64,000 bases of DNA, taken from assembly GCF_026210795.1 (NCBI RefSeq), contig NC_089448.1, positions 3,224,001 to 3,288,000 of the forward strand, read 5' to 3'. Below, one piece after another: positions 10,137 to 20,596 of the stretch. The notes under the pieces are model-generated. The model searched no databases. It worked only from the letters and a program-made list of their open reading frames with translations, and was not told the origin of the DNA. The position numbers were made by a program, and so were the translations under genes. This stretch comes from Rhizophagus irregularis. Lineage: Eukaryota; Glomeromycota; Glomeromycetes; Glomerales; Glomeraceae. Each line of letters opens with the position of its first letter. Within the stretch, counting starts at the first letter, position 1.

Positions 10137-11560
10137 TATACTTGCCACCCATATTAAATGGGATGGGAGAATCCCCTATCCCATCCCATCCCATATCCCA
10201 TCCCTTTTGCCAAAATCCCCTCCCATTTGCCAAAATCCCATCCCAATCCCAAATCCCAATCCCACCCATATCCCATATCCCTTATCCCATCCCTTATCCC
10301 AAATAATCTCATTGGTCAATTATCACGTGATATTACACAAATTTCCAAAAAAGGAAATTTTGCTTCCCGCAAAAATTGAGAGATTTTGGTTTCACAAGTA
10401 TTCCGAAAAAGGAAATTTTTACGCCGATCATATAATTCTGGCCAGCATTGCATCCATTACCAGAATATGAGCAAAATTAAGATCCTGAACAGATTTACGA
10501 AGTTTATATTTTAACTCCGGCCGGAATTACAAATTATAAAGGTTTAAATCCTTATCCTACAAACCCAATTTTTAAGAGATTTACTGATCAGATTTTAATG
10601 AAATTTATATCTTTGGATTCGTCTTGATGCAAGGAATTAAATGGTAGTGAAATCATATTTCTAAAATTAATATTGACTGATTTATTATAAAAAATGTATT
10701 TTTATACTATATATTATTTGAAAGTAACATGTTAGCAGTTAGTATTCAGTAATATATTGATTATTTTATTTGAATTAATAATTTTGATGATATCTGCTGA
10801 TATTGTTTTTTTAGATTAACAGTTAATTAATTCCTGGTTTGTAAATATTATTTTATTAAATATTTATGCAATAATAATAATACTATCTATCAAATTATAT
10901 ATATTAGAAATAAATAATCAAACTTTTTTTGATGAATTAATAGATAGGTTTAAGTTAATTCAAAGTTAAATTGTAATAAAAGATATAAAATAATAAATTG
11001 AATAAATATATTTTAAAAACTTTTTATATTAAAAGTAACCAATTATTGCTTGCTTTATACATGTTATTTAATAATATATATTATAAAATACATTTTTTAT
11101 AATAACTTAGTCAATATTAATGTTGTGAATATAATTTCACTGCCATTAAATTCCTTGCATCGAGACAAATCCAATGATATAAATTTCATTAAAATCTGAT
11201 CGGTAAATCTCTTAAAAATTGGGGTATGTAGGATAAGGATTTAAACTAAATTCTGACCTGAATTAACATTAGACTTCGAAAACTAAAATATTACGGCCGG
11301 AATTATGTGATCGGCATAGAAATTTCCTTTTTTGGAATACTTGTGAAACCAAATCCGCCCATTTTTTGCGGGAGGCAAAATTTCCTTTTTGGAAGTTAGT
11401 GTAACGTCACGTGATAATTGGCCAATGGGAGAAATGTTACACAAGTATTTGGGATTTGGGATGGGATTTGGGATTGGGATTTGGGATGGGATGGGATATG
11501 GGATGGGAGGGGAGGGGAGGGGAGGGGATGGGAGGGGATTTTAAATGGGCGGCAAGTATA
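10137..11560. mobile_element. 1424-bp hAT-like foldback element with CCCATCCC minisatellite arms
   Basis: Ends TATACTTGCC and GGCAAGTATA are perfect inverted repeats, flanked by the exact 8-bp duplication GTACCTCT (10129-10136 and 11561-11568). The arms are about 430-500 bp. They start with a (CCCATCCC)-type GC-rich array (10150-10310, G-rich at 11445-11540), continue through ACAAGTATTCC-AAAAAGGAAATTT and GGCCGGAATTA, and reach CAAGGAATTAAATGG near 10640. The centre (10650-11130) is plain AT-rich DNA without a transposase. The predicted Pro/Ser-rich ORFs here are translations of the minisatellite. Confidence 0.85.
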
Positions 11561-11637
11561 GTACCTCTGATACACATTAAATGAATGCAATACACTGACA
11601 ATTTTAGGTATTAAGTAAAGTAGTACTGTACGGTAAT

Positions 11638-12336
11638 GCAAATTCGGACAGACGTTAATCCTTTTTGTTCGTACGTACGTTTCTAACAGATAAATTTTTT
11701 TATACTAGAACGTACGAATGCTTTAAAAATTTTCGTACGACTTTGAATTTTCGTACAATTTTGAATTTTCGTACATGTTTTGTTTTTTAATAAAATATTT
11801 TATGTCAAAAAATATAAAGATTTTTACTTGGGGGTGATCATCACCGTTGGCCAGAATTATCAATTTTTACCGGCACTATATTTTTTAATGCTGGTTGATC
11901 GTCATAATTTCAGTCACCGGTGATAGTTAGAAAAATTCAAATATAAATATATTAATTTTACTCTTTGAAGATAATAAGCTTATAAATTTCTATTTCTTTA
12001 ATAATATTCAGCTCTATAATAATAAAATTGACTCATAAAGTCATAATAATTATTTAAACCTGTTCAAATTCAGGATTTACCAATTCAATTGGAAAGTCTT
12101 CAACATCGGATATATTATCAATATTCATTATTTTTCTTCTTCAAAGCAGTAAAGATTAAAAGAGATATTTATGACAAATATATAATAAATAAAACGTTAA
12201 ATCATTACATTACAAATACAGTATATAAATTAATCGGATCAATAATGTTACGAAATATTATGTAATTGAAATATTTTCTATCACATGATTCTACGATGGG
12301 AAAAATTAAAATTTTCAAACGTCTGTTCAAATTTGC
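11638..12336. mobile_element. About 700-bp inverted-repeat element (GCAAATTCGGACAGACG ends)
   Basis: GCAAATTCGGACAGACGTT at 11638 pairs with the inverse AACGTCTGTTCAAATTTGC ending at 12336 (mismatches in the middle). Inside are repeated TTTCGTACG / CGTACGAA motifs and a pair of imperfect inverted motifs, TGATCATCACCGTTGGCC and CAGTCACCGGTGATAG. No coding region; target duplication not determined. Confidence 0.5.
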
Positions 12337-13211
12337 GGTGTATCTGCTCTTAGTATAGTATGATTTTGTAAAATAGTATGTAGTTTGCGTTTTTTGTTAG
12401 TACGTATGATTTTAAATCGTACGTGCTACTTTTATTGCTAAATATAGAAAATTGTGCGTATGTAGTGAAAAAAATCACACATATCATACTTTTTTACCAG
12501 CATCGCCATACACTTTTTCAATCCCTTGAAGTCTTATGCAATGGCGCTCGCTCCTTCTTTTAAATATGAAAATAAAAATTTAAATGAATATTTTTATTTC
12601 TTATACACTTATATTAGCAATGTCATTATTTATATGCATTTATCTTTAAATAAATAAATTATAAATACAATCATATTTAAGCTTTTCATGTTCTTTATTA
12701 AATTTTAAATTTTTTAAATTTTTTTTAATTATCTCGCAGAACTTAGGCGAAAAAAATTGAAGCTACAAAATACTAAATTACCTATAAAAAATAATAAATA
12801 TATAGGATTTTTTGCCTACATTATAATTCTAATCCTTTTTCTTTACTAAATTAGCTAATTCTAAAGCTTCGATAATTTCTTTTACATCTGAGAGTACTAT
12901 TTCCATTTTATTAATTATTTAATATTTTAATTGATATAATTATTTTAATTAATGTGAAATTTATTTATATTTATGTAATAAAATATTTATAAAGAATTTT
13001 TTTTTTAAAAAAAAAAAATAAATCTCGAATTGATAAAAAATTAGGGAAAGTATAATTAATTAATTTATTGTGTAATTGTCTTCTGTGTAACCGTTGATCA
13101 ACTTCGAATCATCATAATTATGTGTTATTTTATGTAATAAAAAATTTAAATCATACTATCATACATAATATAAAAAAAACCATACATACAAAGTAAAAAT
13201 TCTGATAAGAT
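12337..13211. other. AT-rich intergenic DNA
   Basis: Contains TACGTATGATTTTAAATCGTACG (12399-12422, palindromic) and otherwise AT-rich DNA. Short reverse-strand reading frames around 12820-12910 (for example a Leu/Ile/Glu-rich run ending in MEI) may be decayed coding sequence. No gene is supported. Confidence 0.35.
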
Positions 13212-13888
13212 TAGTGATGGGATTTAAAAATTATTTCAATTCTAAAAATTCTGATTAGTCAATTTTTAAGGAGATCGCATAACCTCTTTTTTTAACGTAC
13301 AAAGTTGACAAAATTTATAATTAACCATTACTATCGTCACTTAATTCAGCTTCAACACGGGAACGTTTATTATTTTTTGTCTTATTATTTATATTATCTA
13401 AGTCATAAAGAATATTACAAAATTTTTTACTAATATTAGAGCATTCTTCTTTGAGATGTTTTAACATATTAAAAGGTACACCACTCATTTTTCTGAAACG
13501 ATATCTATACTGTGCTTCATGGTGAGAGCTATAAGGCAATGGACCTTCAATAAAGCGAAGCCAAACTGGGTTTTTTTTCTGTCTTGTTTCTTTTTTGGTG
13601 ACATTTCGGTTAGTTGAATAAAGTATAAAGTAAATCATGAACGCGAATACAGAATACTGAATATGCGATTAAAATTTGGAAACTTTGATTATCGGTTCAT
13701 GTGATTTTTTTCAGCCAATCATCATTTTTAATAATTATTAAATGATTTATTAACTACTTAATAATTACTTATTAATATATGATAATTTACATAGATTAAT
13801 AAAAAAAATCGCAGACCAATTAATAAGTATTTATTAATAAATTATTAAGTAAGATTATTAACTTAAAATTTAAAAAATCCCATCACTA
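13212..13888 (-). mobile_element. 677-bp hAT element carrying a BED-finger ORF
   Basis: Ends TAGTGATGGGATTTAAAAA and TTTTTTAAATCCCATCACTA's inner part are complementary (TAGTGATGGGATTT / AAATCCCATCACTA). GATAAGAT (13204-13211) and GGTAAGAT (13889-13896) flank it, a 7-of-8 target duplication typical of hAT. Inside, on the minus strand, lies a 105-codon ORF resembling the BED zinc finger found at the N-terminus of hAT transposases. The DDE catalytic region is absent, so this is an internally deleted derivative. Confidence 0.8.
13321..13638 (-). CDS. Degenerate BED-type zinc-finger protein (105 aa), hAT-derived
   Basis: Residues about 24-70 read NPVWLRFIEGPLPYSSHHEA, then QYRYRFRKMSGVPF, then MLKHLKEECSNIS. 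The spacing fits a BED finger (aromatic W..F, Cx2C, then HLx4C), but the first two zinc-binding cysteines are replaced by Tyr and Arg while the HLKEEC half is kept. Zinc binding is therefore doubtful. The C-terminus is charged with a basic KNNKRSR stretch that may be a nuclear localisation signal. The ORF lies wholly within the hAT ends at 13212/13888. It is more likely a decayed transposase N-terminus than a domesticated gene. Confidence 0.55.
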   Translation of the reverse strand: MIYFILYSTNRNVTKKETRQKKNPVWLRFIEGPLPYSSHHEAQYRYRFRKMSGVPFNMLKHLKEECSNISKKFCNILYDLDNINNKTKNNKRSRVEAELSDDSNG

Positions 13889-14484
13889 GGTAAGATCAAA
13901 GATGATCCTATTTTTTTTTAGCTATTGTTGTATAAAAATGATTTATACATATAAAATATAATGAAGATATTGATTTTTTTTTTTTTTTTACAATAAGATT
14001 GTAAGTCAATTTATTAAAGTAAAAGTAAATAGTACAAACCCCATTGATACAAATAATACAAATTAAAAAGAACTACTGGCTCCCCTGTAACTACCCAGAC
14101 AGACGAACTCAACCTTATAATGAAGATATTGATTTTACTGTACAAAATTACAAAAATAATAATCGCCAAATATAGAAACACCTGTGACACCAGTAACACC
14201 TATGTGGCGCCTTTTCTTTTTGTAACGCAAACATGTATATAGTAACACCTATGCTTTCCTTTTGTAAACATATATATAGCCAATCATTGTCTTTTTCCCA
14301 AGAGGCACAAACAGATATGCATGATAATTTTTTAATAAGAAATCATCTGCGTGCAAACATGTATATAGCCAATCATTAAACACAAACAGATGTGCACCTA
14401 AAAATATATTTTCTAGACCATTTGTAAGTATATATATCTAACGCTAATGCTAGTGAACTTTCTTAATATTTTTCCTTTTCTCTT
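13889..14484. other. Upstream region of F1 copy B with direct repeats
   Basis: TATAATGAAGATATTGATTTT occurs at about 13958 and again at about 14117, bracketing 160 bp that includes GGCTCCCCTGTAACTACCC. GCAAACATGTATATAG occurs at 14228 and 14353, next to CCAATCATT. No gene is supported; the 61-codon reverse ORF is hydrophobic and lacks conservation. Confidence 0.4.
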
Positions 14485-14621
14485 GTGGTTACTAATTTTT
14501 TTGCCGTTGCAAATTCACAAATCTCGTTCATAATTTACCCAATTTCAAGATAGTCTTTTCATTCTATTTTCTATTTTTACCGTCTATCATTTTTATTATG
14601 TAACTTTTATTAAAATAAGCC

Positions 14622-15562
14622 ATGAATATTCCACCGATACCATTATCAGCTATTAATAATTTTGTTCAAAACAACTTGGTTAACAGGATAACAATTAATA
14701 TTAATAATACTCAATCAAGGGATACGTTACATCATGGAAAACATATTGGGAATAAATTAATTACACCGTTACCCATAACAATAAATCGCAGAGAAATGGG
14801 ATTTATGTAAGTATCCTGTTTGTTATTTTTCTTATTATAAGTTGTTTGCTCAATATGTCACATATAACGTACTATAGAAGGTCCAAGTCAACAATTGAAA
14901 AAGCTTGCGGGATTGTTACCTATGAAATTGATGACAAGCGTAAGAATAACTTACCATTACTTCTTATTGTGGGTTGGAGGGTAAGTCCTTTCACAATAAT
15001 AATTTTTGTTCAAAAAGTAGCCTCTTGAAGTACCGTAAAGTCCCGAAAGTAAGCATGCACATAATTTCGGCCAAGCTCATCATAATGTAGGCCAAAATTG
15101 TAATAATTCTGGTAAGGGTGCTTACCTTCGGGGGTGCTTACTTTCTGAATTTACGGTATTTATATAAAGAACGTTTATCGAATCACTTAACCCTTAAACT
15201 GAAAAAATGGTCGAAAATCAGCTATATAAACCATGTTTTATTTCATAATTAGATATCCATCATCGGAAAAAACAAATGGTTCGTCTTTGTTGGCTGTGAA
15301 ACAGATCCGGATTTTCCAGACGAAAGTTTTATAAATAAATATTTGAAAGAAAATGGAAATAAGGGATCAGATACTTTGGAATTTGAAGAACATTCAATGA
15401 TCATTGACGGATCGATATCTGATGGGTAATTATTTTATTTCATTATATTATGATTATTTGTTATTAACAATACAAAATACATAATTATACTTCGATAGGA
15501 ATAACGCACAACTCGACATTTGTATCCGTTCTCTGGGAGTATTAGAAAGATTTTTTTCTTGA
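14622..15562 (+). CDS. F1 family protein, copy B (four exons, 174 aa)
   Basis: Exons 14622-14806, 14878-14980, 15253-15425 and 15499-15562 join in frame to 174 aa. It is very close to copies A and D. Exon 3 lacks the Gly-Glu-Asp-type insertion of A and C, reading FPDESFINKYLKEN, and the C-terminus is CIRSLGVLERFFS. Intron 2 (272 nt) carries the shared 124-bp MITE. All splice borders are GT-AG and the reading frame is open, so this copy looks functional. The promoter block before it is conserved. Function unknown. Confidence 0.7.
15033..15156. mobile_element. 124-bp MITE in intron 2 of F1 copy B
   Basis: Same insertion as at 7014-7138: starts CCGTAAAGTCCCGAAAGTAA, ends GAATTTACGG, flanked by TA at 15031-15032 and 15157-15158. 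Confidence 0.75.
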
Positions 15563-16929
15563 TAGACTAGGCTTTTTTCAAAAATATATTTATTTCATTA
15601 ATTTTCAGTACATCAGTTGGTATATTTTTCACAGAAGTTTTTACTCTACAAAATTTCGAAACGGAGATATATGTAGATCTACGATTTCACAAATTAGCAA
15701 TATTAGCGATCCTGCAAAATCATATTACGTCCCTTATTTAATTTATTGATATAGTTGTTTTAGTTAATTTAATTTATTTTATCTTTCGTTCTTATCTGTT
15801 ATAGAATTTTTATTTTTATTTTTTTTCCTTGTTTTTTTTATTCTTACTTTGAAATTTTATTTATATTTTACACTTGATTATACAAAATTTGGATATCTTT
15901 GATCCCTCAGTAAATGCTGGAAATTAGGAAAAAATATTATTTCATCGGCCACATCTCGTTGATCGGACTGAAGAATAGAGATATTTTGTTTTATATGAAA
16001 TAATTTATCAATAAAGTTATCACGCGGCCCTTGAAAAAAAAAATAATAATTTACGTTATTTATTGATTATTGTTATAATATTGTTTTAGGGTATATTCTT
16101 TATTTTATACTATTTATATAAAGTAAAAATAAAGGCTTAACCGATTCAACCATCCATATATCCATATGGCCAAGTGCCCAAGTATCGTGAGTACTCTCTA
16201 ATATTTAATTTTTATTTAATTTGCTTTACGTAATAGTATCAAATTTCAAAATAGAATAATTATTTATCTATTTAAATTACATTATTTCTTTGTAAGAGAA
16301 AACTTATCAAATACAATTGCTTAATTAGTTTAATACAATACAACGCCTAAAAATTCATCATAAATCCTTCAGAGATAAATTAGGGAAAGTTAATGAACTT
16401 TACAATGAAAATTTATCAAAAAGAAATTTTGCAAGAATTATTTAAGGGTAATAAAAATTTTTTCGTTATAACTTCTAACAGGTAACTACTCGATTTATAA
16501 AATAATATTCAAGAAATTTATTATGATAATAATTTTTTATTTTGATAATATTAGGCCTTTGCAATAGAGTGATTATTGTGAAATAATGTATTTTTCCCAA
16601 GTTCAAAAGACGAAATAAAAAATGAAAAATTCAAGAAAAGAATTTCTAAGTTATGTTATTCAAAATACTTCCAAAGCCTATTTAAATTAAAATCAAAAGT
16701 TCTAGAACGACCTATAAAGTTCCGGTCTAAAATTTTAAATAAAATTTCCAAAATTATAAAAATTAATTGCATACTGTAGTGCGCAGAAATCATCACCTGA
16801 TAAAATAAATCACCCAATAAAATTAATCCTGATAGTTAACGTCATCCCAAACAACAAACGTCATACCATTTCGGACCGCAGTTATATCGGTCCTGTGACC
16901 GATATAGCTACTCCCCATCCAATAACTAA
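15563..16929 (+). repeat. 3' flank of F1 copy B, partly replaced
   Basis: 15563-16560 follows the conserved 3' flank seen in A, C and D, ending near TTAGGCCTTTGCAATAGA. From about 16590 to 16920 the sequence does not match the corresponding DNA of unit D, where the body of the F2 gene lies. Inside it, TATATCGGTC-CTGT-GACCGATATA (16883-16906) is a perfect 10-bp hairpin. The 64-codon forward ORF starting at 16895 is the antisense of an F2 relic and is not a gene. Confidence 0.5.
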
Positions 16930-17004
16930 TTACTGGAATCAGTTATCAGCAAAATTGTATCTGTTATTATTTTATTATTTTGTAAATTTTGTGGTCCATA
17001 GTTT
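16930..17004 (-). pseudogene. Relic of the start of F2 (unit B)
   Basis: On the minus strand from about 17004 the sequence ATGGACCACAAAATTTACAA corresponds to the first codons of the intact F2 gene at 27840 (ATGGACCAAAATAATTTACAA) and runs on to GATACAATTTTGCTGA. A frameshift gives a stop after ten codons and the rest of the gene is missing. The upstream DNA (17005-17640) matches that of the intact copy. Confidence 0.65.
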
Positions 17005-18023
17005 TTTGAACGTGATTGTTATAATTTATTTGTTAGATGTGATAAAATTTCCAAGAGCCTTTTATAATAAAAAGAAGATTAATAAATAAGTCGACATCGG
17101 ATCTTAGAGAATACAAAGAATGTAACGTGCTATTTATATTCTTTTTTTGGAAAAACGGGTCGTAGTTTTATAATATTCTTTTGAATCATGAGTCAATAAA
17201 TTACGTAATGATAAATGACAAGCCATTAAAACTAGTTCTCATCAGAAATTTTAATATTCAATGTTTTTTATAAAGTAAAAGTAATAATTTATTTCCTTTG
17301 GAAAGAATGAAATATGAAATTAATATTCTTTCTTGTATTTGGATTTTTTTTGTAACAAACAATTAATACAATACTATTTAGTTTGTTCCGACAATTTTAC
17401 TTGTTTTGTTTTGTTGAAAGTTTACTTTCATTAGTTTACAATTAGGACACGAAATAAGAAGTAAAATTTGTATTAGCATTGATTTAAATAATCGATAACA
17501 AGAAGCTAATATTACCTTATTAGTTATTCTTTTATTTGTTGCTTTTTAAAAATTTCATTTTACTTTATTTATTTATTTATTACTTTATCAATAATGTACA
17601 AGATCTACGTTTATTTATAGAGTCACTATTTTTGAAAAAAAGTAGCCACAATTGGGGAACAAAGAAAAAAACTTCTTTTTTTTCTCCTTTCACGGTAATA
17701 CAGGCCGACATTACGATGCAGCATTACCGATCACGTGCACTCGAATCGACGGTCAAAATTTCTTGACATTTGTTACCATTTGTTGCCATCTACAGTATAT
17801 CATCCCGTAAACAATAGTGAAAGCCATAGATATTGGGTGCACGCTAACAAAACGTTATACTCATTATATATTTCTTCTCATTCCAGATTATTTATATACT
17901 GTATATCGATCATATTTGCGAATTGGTAAAATATGATACTCTTCAAAATAAAATAAATATTCGATTTTTACATTGTACATATATACATCTCTTTTTTTTT
18001 CATTTTACCAAAGTTAAGAGCCC
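17005..18023. repeat. F2 upstream region of unit B and unrecognised DNA
   Basis: 17005-17670 matches 27840-28710 in the same orientation (AAAATTTCCAA-AGCCTTTTATAATA, GGAAAAACGGGTCGT, ACAATTGGGGAACAAA), so it is the shared F2 upstream flank. 17680-18020 has no recognised gene. A CACGTG site lies in GATCACGTGCACTC near 17721. Confidence 0.5.
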
Positions 18024-18234
18024 TGTTCATTTCTATTCTGTTCAAAATTTTTTAGCCAACTAAAATCGTTTGAAAATCGGATCAATAACTCAAGAACACC
18101 TCAAAAAATTCTGCGTAAATCATGTGATCATCGCATATCACATGATTGTGATTAAAGAGTTACGTAAATTTACATAAAAAATTTGAATATTCAAAAAAAA
18201 TTAAAGTATTTTATATGTTTATCGTGAAAGTGCG

Positions 18235-18915
18235 GGTATATAGCAAACATGTATTGTATGGTTAGCTTTGTATGTATTGTATTATTAAAACTTGTTAATG
18301 TATGTAATGTATGGTTTTTTTTCCAATTATGTATGTATTGTATGATCAATGTGGTAATTTCATGTATTGTTTGATTTAAGGATAACGTCTTGTCGACAAT
18401 TTTTATTACCAAATTTAACGATTTACACTTTTTTCATAATGATTGAGTACTGGCTAAAACAATTCAACGCGTATTATTATAATCTTTCTTTTTATTTAAA
18501 ATTTCTACCGTGTTTATTACTACTTATTCATTTAAAAAAATTTAAAAATAAATATTTCTATCGCGTTTTTATTGCTACAATCTTCTCTTTTCTTTTCATT
18601 TAAAATATTTCTATTACGTTTATTACTATATCTAAAGTAAATCCTGTTATTCTTTCATATATTGAGACTATATCTGATGACGAAACTATATCTGAAAATG
18701 AAATTTAATTCTTTATGAGTCATCATCTATGAATATATTTTAAATAAAAAATGCTTAAATTTTTTTTTTTTTGTAAATCCTATGGCGAAAATAAGTATGC
18801 CATACATAGCATGCGTTCATTTTTAATATCCATACATGTATGGACACAATCAAAGCATACATAAGCATACAATACATACAACGTTAAGCATACACTACAT
18901 GTTTTATAATCACCT
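18235..18915. mobile_element. Nested 681-bp element, 10-bp flanking repeat TGAAAGTGCG
   Basis: Ends GGTATATAGCAAACATGTA and TACATGTTTTATAATCACC are complementary with mismatches, followed inward by TATTGTATG/CATACAATA arrays (18248-18370; 18785-18900). TGAAAGTGCG lies at 18225-18234 and again at 18916-18925. A 9-10 bp duplication fits Mutator-like elements. The minus-strand ORF at 18191-18412 is the translated ATTGTATG array, not a gene. Confidence 0.7.
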
Positions 18916-18925
18916 TGAAAGTGCG

Positions 18926-19153
18926 TAGATTTGTAATCTGTCTTTCATACTCATCAATATCAGTTAGTAAACTTTTAATTCCCTTAAAACCTGTCTGAAC
19001 TGCTTGCGTCCATCTTTTATTACCAATATTATCTTGTTCTACAATTTTCTATGCTTGACATAGTATTAATTTGTAATCTTTAAAAAGTTGTATCTTTTGG
19101 CCGTCATCATCATCACTCATTGAATTTACAATTGCAGTTTTATTAATATCCAT
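18926..19153 (-). pseudogene. Decayed gene fragment with internal stop and transposon cut
   Basis: Reading the minus strand from ATG at 19153: MDINKTAIVNSMSDDDDGQK, then an in-frame TAG at 19051-19049, then KIVEQDNIGNKRWTQAVQTG, FKGIKSLLTDIDEYERQITN, LRTF. Apart from the stop the frame stays open and looks like true coding sequence (amphipathic helices). The frame is ended by the nested element at 18915. Family not recognised. Confidence 0.5.
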
Positions 19154-19566
19154 TTAATTTGTTATATTGCTTAATGTATTATCTAAAAAAAAAATAAAAA
19201 AAGTTTATTTTTGTTATTGTCAATATGATAATATAAATATTATTTACCTTTATTTGAATTAGAAGGTGGATTTTGCATTGATTTTTCGCCTGGTAAAAAT
19301 ATAAATGGATATATATCTCTTGACGTTGAACTTTGTAAAAAAAGACGGATTAATTGTAAATTGAGAAGCATTAATTAAATGCTTACAAAGAAAAAATCGA
19401 TTTTTAAAAAGCCCAAACAAGAACATATCCTACTTTTCAGTATCAGTAAATATTTATTATTAATTTCTTTTTTGCAAATTTCACTCCTTTTTAAAATCTT
19501 TTCACCATGAAGGTTCACGGCCACATAAATACTTATTGTTGTTGATGATGAATATAAATTAATAAA

Positions 19567-19818
19567 TCAAGACGTGGTCGAAAATTTTTTTGAAATATTG
19601 CAATTAAAATCTATACTACTAGTTAAATCATTTTCTAAATATTCATTAGTGTTGATTTCTAAAATTCTTTCAAATAATTGTTTTGACATTTCTTCTAGAG
19701 ACAAAAGTTCTACCTCTGTGTTAGATTGATTAGATTGTTCATATTGCAAAGTAGCTTCATGACGACATATATTACAAATTTTAAATTGCTGAGTATTTTC
19801 GTTAATGTTTTTCGACAT
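19567..19818 (-). CDS. Small protein ORF (83 aa) inside the 2.1 kb foldback element
   Basis: The minus-strand ORF begins MSKNINENTQQFKICNICRH and continues EATLQYEQSNQ, then a Glu/Leu-rich part with LSLEEMSKQLFERILEINTN. CNICRHEA has a CxxCxH pattern that could be half of a metal site. It lies upstream, in the same direction, of the broken frame at 18926-19153, so both may be exons of one captured or element-encoded gene. No family assignment. Confidence 0.35.
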   Translation of the reverse strand: MSKNINENTQQFKICNICRHEATLQYEQSNQSNTEVELLSLEEMSKQLFERILEINTNEYLENDLTSSIDFNCNISKKFSTTS

Positions 19819-20596
19819 TTTTTACATTTTTGTAAATTACTAGTAGTTATAATATCCATATTGAAAGAAACAAACTCTTTAATCACATGTGATACTGATG
19901 ATCACATGATTTACGCAGAATTTTTTGAGGTGCTCTTGGGGTAGTTCAAAAAATCGATGATCCAAATATCCAAATATTCCGAAATCTTTGATGTGATTGG
20001 TTGGGAGCAAACGGAATGGATCAAATGCGATTTTTCTGCTCAATTTATTCCGGTCAAAGGATGGCTAAAAAAAAGTAGGCAAAAATAGGAACAGAACGGA
20101 ACAGAACGGATATGAACTGAACAAAGAAATCTAGATAGATGAAATCCAAAAATTGAATAATGTTACACCGTCGTTCATTTTACAGATCTTATATGGCGTA
20201 TTTCATAATACCAAAACACATGTCTGATTGTATAGGGAGAATGTTTATGGTAACGCAGGTACATACTATGACGGTGACAAATAGAGATCGCCCCCTCAAA
20301 AAAATTAAAGTCGCAGAAATAAATATAACCAACGAGAACAGTGGACAGTGACAGATAGGCATCACATAATATCCAAAAGTGTAGAAATGATCTGCACGTC
20401 AAAACGTTGTTAGCAAATTCAAATAAAACTTTTTTTTGTATACAGGATGTAAGTATAAATACATCTGTAATCCCTTCTTTTTTTGCTGTTGCAAATTCAT
20501 AAATCTCGTTCATAATTTACCCCATTTCAAGATAGCCTTTTCACTCTATTTTTAACGCCTATCATTTTTATTACGTAACTTAAATTAAAATAAGCC

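Larger units (their letters stand above)
18024..20123. mobile_element. About 2.1 kb foldback element with decayed gene cargo
   Basis: The terminal regions are inverted: TGTTCATTTCTATTCTGTTC at the left and GAACAGAACGG-ATATGAACTGAACA at the right. Further inside, CTCAAGAACACCTCAAAAAA with TTCTGCGTAAATCATGTGAT pairs with ATCACATGATTTACGCAGAA and TTTTTTGAGGTGCTCTTGGGG. The interior holds two reverse-strand reading frames (19567-19818 and 18926-19153) and a nested 681-bp element. Exact ends and target duplication could not be fixed. Confidence 0.6.

Noticed and set aside
10158-11641. Pro/Ser/Ile-rich ORFs on both strands
   Set aside because: They translate the CCCATCCC minisatellite arms of the foldback element; three frames are open because of the repeat.
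18191-18603. Opposed hydrophobic ORFs of 73 and 78 codons
   Set aside because: One reads the ATTGTATG repeat array, the other AT-rich DNA in the nested element; neither has coding character.
20160-20513. Overlapping ORFs of 63 and 112 codons upstream of F1 copy C
   Set aside because: The region matches upstream DNA of copies A and D, where the frames are not kept.
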